Shown here piece after piece: positions 61,025-64,000 of a stretch of DNA of 64,000 bases. The notes under the pieces are model-generated. The model made no database searches and was not told where the DNA came from. It saw only the letters and a list, made by a program, of their open reading frames with translations. How positions within the stretch are numbered: the stretch's first letter is position 1; each line of letters begins with the position of its first letter. Origin of the DNA: an uncultured Verrucomicrobiales bacterium (GTDB taxonomy: Bacteria; Verrucomicrobiota; Verrucomicrobiia; Verrucomicrobiales; Akkermansiaceae); the NCBI GenBank assembly GCA_937969495.1, contig CALBVY010000030.1, positions 1 through 64,000 of the forward strand, given 5' to 3'. The position numbers were made by a program, and so were the translations under genes.

Positions 61025-62806
61025 ATGTCCTATCGGTCTCAACCTGAAGAATCAGAACGGATGCCAAAGGGTATTCCCTATATCATTTCTAATGAAGCTG
61101 CTGAAAGGTTTTCGTTTTATGGGATGAAAGCAGCACTTGCCATCTTCCTAGCAAACTACTTAGGAGTTTTGGGAGGTAAATCAATGAATGAAGCAGATGC
61201 CACCGCATACGTTTCATTTTTCAACTCAGCCGTCTACCTTACACCACTGCTTGGTGCCCTTATTGCGGATATTTTTCTAGGGAAATACCGAACGATTATC
61301 ACCCTCTCCGTAGTCTACTGCTTGGGACACTTATGCTTAGCTTTCATGGGAGTAGGAGGCTCTGTCCAGGTCTGGCTTCTTTCGGGCTTAGGGCTCATCG
61401 CACTGGGCGCAGGAGGCATTAAACCCTGTGTATCATCGCATGTCGGAGATCAATTCGGGATCAAAAATCAACACCTACTAACAAAAATATTTAATATTTT
61501 CTACCTCTCAATTAATTTCGGAGCCGTTATTTCTAACTTAGCCATTCCCTTTATCTTAAAGTGGTATGGCCCACACATCGCCTTTGGCCTCCCAGGAGTG
61601 TTAATGGTCATCGCCACCATTACCTTCTGGATGGGACGTAATAACTTCATCCACATTCCTGCACACGGTTCTTCTTTCCTAAAAGAACTATCCAGTCGCG
61701 AAGGCCTTACAGCCATTGGTAAGCTCATCCCCCTATTTCTATTTGTTGCAGTATTCTGGTGCCTGTTTGATCAAACTGCTTCCTCCTTGGTTTTCCAGGC
61801 GGAAAAAATGGACCTTCATATTTTTGGCATTGAAGTGCTACCATCTCAAATACAGGCGGCTAATCCTTTTCTCATCCTTGTGCTTATCCCCCTGTTCACT
61901 TGGGTTATTTACCCAGCAGTGAATAGATTCATCCCGCTCACGCCTCTGAGAAAAGTGGGCGCAGGACTTTTCATCATGGCTATTTCTTTTGCTATTATTT
62001 CGTTAGCACAAGAAGCCATCGATAGGGGAGAAACTCCTTCTGTTTGGTGGCAACTACTCGCCTATGTGATTTTTACATCAGCAGAAATCTTAATCTCCAT
62101 TGTCTGTCTTGAATTTGCTTACACTCAGGCTCCACGAAAAATGAAATCTTTTGTCATGGCTATCTTCTTAGTATCCGTGACTGTGGGAAATTTGATTACA
62201 GGAGTGATCAACATCTACATTCAAATCCCTGAAATCACCCTCAAAGAAAACCAACCTCACTCTGGCTTTGATGGGAAAAAAGGCACCAGCGACGATCTTA
62301 TCAAGGTGGATAAGAAAATCCAATCCCCTGTCACAGCAATCCTTGAGGAAAGCTACGCCACCATCCAACATATCCACACCACCAGCAAATCACTACCCAC
62401 TACCATTTCTGGTAATAAAGCATTCAGCAGTATCCTTGACTCCTGGGGCAATCCACTAAGATACACACAGATTAGCTCTACCAAGGCCCGACTTTCTTCA
62501 GATGGACCCGATCAACAATCAAAAACCCAGTGGGATCTCGGCATAATCATTGAAGTCAAAAAAGACGAAAAAGACGAACGCGGCACATGGCTTGAAAAAG
62601 AAAAAAGAAAACAAAATCTAATCGCCAATACCAGCTCAGTAAAAAAATCTCATGATCCCTTTGAAATCACCTACTACGCCGGAGGCCAGACCAGTCTAGA
62701 AGGTGCCGCCTACTTTTGGTTTTTCACCAAACTCATGTTAGTAACCGCGGTAGTCTTCATCCCTTTTTCTCTCTTCTACAAACCCAAAAGCTACCTCCAA
62801 GAGTAA
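61025..62806 (+). CDS. Proton-dependent oligopeptide transporter (POT family) with large loop insertion
   Basis: 593 aa. The POT signature NEAAERFSFYGMKA (ExxER and FYG) is at residues 20-33, followed by about 12-14 membrane segments; GLGLIALGAGGIKPCVSSHVGDQF is the second POT signature. It imports di- and tripeptides with protons. Between the penultimate and last membrane segments (about 400-555) is an insert of about 155 residues containing GspG-like pieces (GFDGKKGTSDDL, DSWGNPLRY, LSSDGPDQQ). Insert function is unknown. Confidence 0.9.
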   Translation: MSYRSQPEESERMPKGIPYIISNEAAERFSFYGMKAALAIFLANYLGVLGGKSMNEADATAYVSFFNSAVYLTPLLGALIADIFLGKYRTIITLSVVYCLGHLCLAFMGVGGSVQVWLLSGLGLIALGAGGIKPCVSSHVGDQFGIKNQHLLTKIFNIFYLSINFGAVISNLAIPFILKWYGPHIAFGLPGVLMVIATITFWMGRNNFIHIPAHGSSFLKELSSREGLTAIGKLIPLFLFVAVFWCLFDQTASSLVFQAEKMDLHIFGIEVLPSQIQAANPFLILVLIPLFTWVIYPAVNRFIPLTPLRKVGAGLFIMAISFAIISLAQEAIDRGETPSVWWQLLAYVIFTSAEILISIVCLEFAYTQAPRKMKSFVMAIFLVSVTVGNLITGVINIYIQIPEITLKENQPHSGFDGKKGTSDDLIKVDKKIQSPVTAILEESYATIQHIHTTSKSLPTTISGNKAFSSILDSWGNPLRYTQISSTKARLSSDGPDQQSKTQWDLGIIIEVKKDEKDERGTWLEKEKRKQNLIANTSSVKKSHDPFEITYYAGGQTSLEGAAYFWFFTKLMLVTAVVFIPFSLFYKPKSYLQE

Positions 62807-62812
62807 CCACTC

Positions 62813-63616
62813 ATGCTAACAGATTCACACTGCCACCTCGCTTCCCATCAGTTTCCCCAACAAGAACTACAGAAAATCATCACCCGCGCACGCAGCAGCG
62901 GCATCACTCGGATGGTGACACTAGCAACCAGCCTCAAAGACTGCGCCACCAATCTAGAAATAGCCTCCACGTTCCCTGAAGTCTTTGCCTGCATTGGTAT
63001 CCATCCCTGTGATGTCCATGAGACTGTTGATGACTACATGACGGAACTCAAAGAGTATGCCCAGCATCCACGCTGTGCTGCTATTGGAGAAACTGGCCTG
63101 GATTACTTTCACCCCGCGCCAGAAGGTTGGTCGGAGAACGATTACCACAAAAGACAACGCCAGTTCCTCAGAGAACACTTTGAGCTCGCCACTCAGACAG
63201 AAAAAAACATCGTTATCCACACCCGCGACCGCACCGGCACAGCCTCACTAGAAGACGCCATCCACATTTACCGTGATTATGCAAACAAGGTGCAAGCCGT
63301 CTTTCACTGCTGGCCATATAACTTAGATGCAGCAGCTCCTATTTTTAAGCTAGGAGGTATCATCTCTTTTACGGGGGTAGCCACTTTTAAAAATGCCACC
63401 CATGTCCTAGAGGCAGCCAAACACTGCCCAGAAGGTTCCTTTATGATCGAAACGGATGCTCCCTACCTCGCCCCAGTACCACATCGCGGAAAACGAAATG
63501 AACCCTCATTCACACGTAACACCGCAGAAACTATCGCTACCACAAGAGGAGAAAGCCTTGATCAACTTGCAGCACACACGGAGAAAACAGCAAATCAGTT
63601 TTTCCAATTTACCTAA
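62813..63616 (+). CDS. tatD: TatD-family DNase/metal-dependent hydrolase
   Basis: 267 aa. The HxH metal motif is DSHCHLA near the start, then IGETGLDYFHP (Glu), VIHTRD, VFHCW and ETDAPYLAP (Asp). TatD proteins are 3'-5' exonucleases acting in DNA repair or degradation. It starts 6 nt after the POT gene stop. Specific subfamily (TatD or YcfH-like) is not determined. Confidence 0.92.
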   Translation: MLTDSHCHLASHQFPQQELQKIITRARSSGITRMVTLATSLKDCATNLEIASTFPEVFACIGIHPCDVHETVDDYMTELKEYAQHPRCAAIGETGLDYFHPAPEGWSENDYHKRQRQFLREHFELATQTEKNIVIHTRDRTGTASLEDAIHIYRDYANKVQAVFHCWPYNLDAAAPIFKLGGIISFTGVATFKNATHVLEAAKHCPEGSFMIETDAPYLAPVPHRGKRNEPSFTRNTAETIATTRGESLDQLAAHTEKTANQFFQFT

Positions 63617-63745
63617 CGAACCCATAGCTGAATTGAACAAGTTTACAAAAATTGCCCGATCCACGAAAGATCGTTCACAAAACTTCCGTTTTACAAATGA
63701 TCATTAAGTGTTAAATATCTATCAGCCTATATAATATCAACTATC

Positions 63746-64000
63746 ATGAAAAAAACAGCCCTACTCACCCTTCTTCCCAGTGCCGCCATCGCCATCATGG
63801 CATTCAGCTCCTGCACCCCCATGGATCCAGAATATAAAGCATGGAAAGCAAAACAAACTGCCACAGCTGCAGCTACCCCCTACACAACGCCAGCTGCTGG
63901 AGCAAATCCCTACGGTGTCCCACAACCAGCCGGAGAAGCAGGCACCTACACACCTGCCCCCTACCAGCCCATCCCCGGTGTAGCACAGAACACTGCCCCT
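63746..64000 (+). CDS. Lipoprotein, N-terminal part (truncated by window edge)
   Basis: 85 codons up to the window end, not in the ORF track because no stop is present. It begins MKKTALLTLLPSAAIAIMAFSSC, a lipoprotein signal with Cys23. The rest is Ala/Pro/Tyr-rich (TPYTTPAAGANPYGVPQPAG), a linker seen before peptidoglycan-binding LysM domains. No domain can be seen in the part present. It is preceded by a TATAAT at about 63730. Confidence 0.75.
   Translation, partial: MKKTALLTLLPSAAIAIMAFSSCTPMDPEYKAWKAKQTATAAATPYTTPAAGANPYGVPQPAGEAGTYTPAPYQPIPGVAQNTAP

Noticed and set aside
1-64000. CRISPR arrays, insertion sequences, prophage or integron
   Set aside because: No regularly spaced repeats, transposase, integrase or phage structural genes were seen on either strand.

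Overview
The window looks like a chromosomal segment of a Verrucomicrobiota bacterium, probably near Verrucomicrobiales/Rubritalea-type lineages. The clues are a PEP-CTERM protein, two secreted proteases with SHD1-like N-terminal domains, a Rho factor with a long histone-like Lys/Ala extension, and a metal-uptake operon whose permease is fused to a DtxR/MntR-type repressor, the arrangement known as YtgCR in the related Chlamydiae. There are no rRNA genes, no phage or transposase genes and no CRISPR array. Most start codons lack a recognisable Shine-Dalgarno sequence.

Layout. 1-640: start of argC (minus), tRNA-Pro(GGG) with promoter and terminator, then a 175-nt rod-like inverted repeat with a central bubble that I interpret as 6S RNA, followed by an intrinsic terminator. 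0.9-8 kb (plus): rho, lepA, an RlpA-like lipoprotein, a secreted repeat protein and a single-HKD phospholipase D-like protein. 8.1-9.3 kb: a PEP-CTERM gene (minus) and a gene-poor stretch. 9.3-12.3 kb: D,D-carboxypeptidase, bioF, thrB. 12.34-12.89 kb: an AT-rich intergenic region with three perfect DnaA boxes, a candidate replication origin. 12.9-15.7 kb: two membrane-tailed coiled-coil proteins and gatC-gatA. 15.7-18.3 kb: clpB (minus). 18.5-24.9 kb (plus): ribH-nusB, an acyl-ACP synthetase-like fusion, an L,D-transpeptidase, a TIM-barrel isomerase and a HupE/UreJ-like membrane protein. 24.9-31 kb: SHD1 protease and isochorismate synthase-like genes (minus), dnaG (plus), and two tandem coiled-coil paralogs (minus).

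31-36.5 kb (plus): an ABC exporter, then a compact NAD salvage operon (PRPP synthetase-like, nicotinamide phosphoribosyltransferase, macro domain, NrtR-like Nudix regulator) behind a promoter that contains an inverted repeat. 36.5-38.2 kb (minus): rpsM-rpsK-rpsD without rpoA. 38.4-41.5 kb: lysA, a serine hydrolase, trmB. 41.6-50.3 kb: pseudopilin, RNase R, an SHD1/C39-like protease, purH, an FG-GAP/LamG-like secreted protein. 50.4-54.4 kb (minus): the ytgABCD-like Mn/Fe uptake operon with an 18-bp perfect palindrome upstream. 54.5-64 kb: yaaA, cyclophilin, an EboD-like sugar phosphate cyclase, two PLP enzymes, an MscS channel, phosphoglycolate phosphatase, a POT transporter carrying a GspG-like insert, a TatD DNase and the start of a lipoprotein gene.

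Most genes are housekeeping. The parts most worth attention are the 6S RNA candidate, the origin candidate, the permease-repressor fusion with its palindrome, the NAD salvage operon with its operator, and several lineage-specific domain insertions (NusB, S11, Rho, POT). All assignments are from reading the sequence; no database searches were run.
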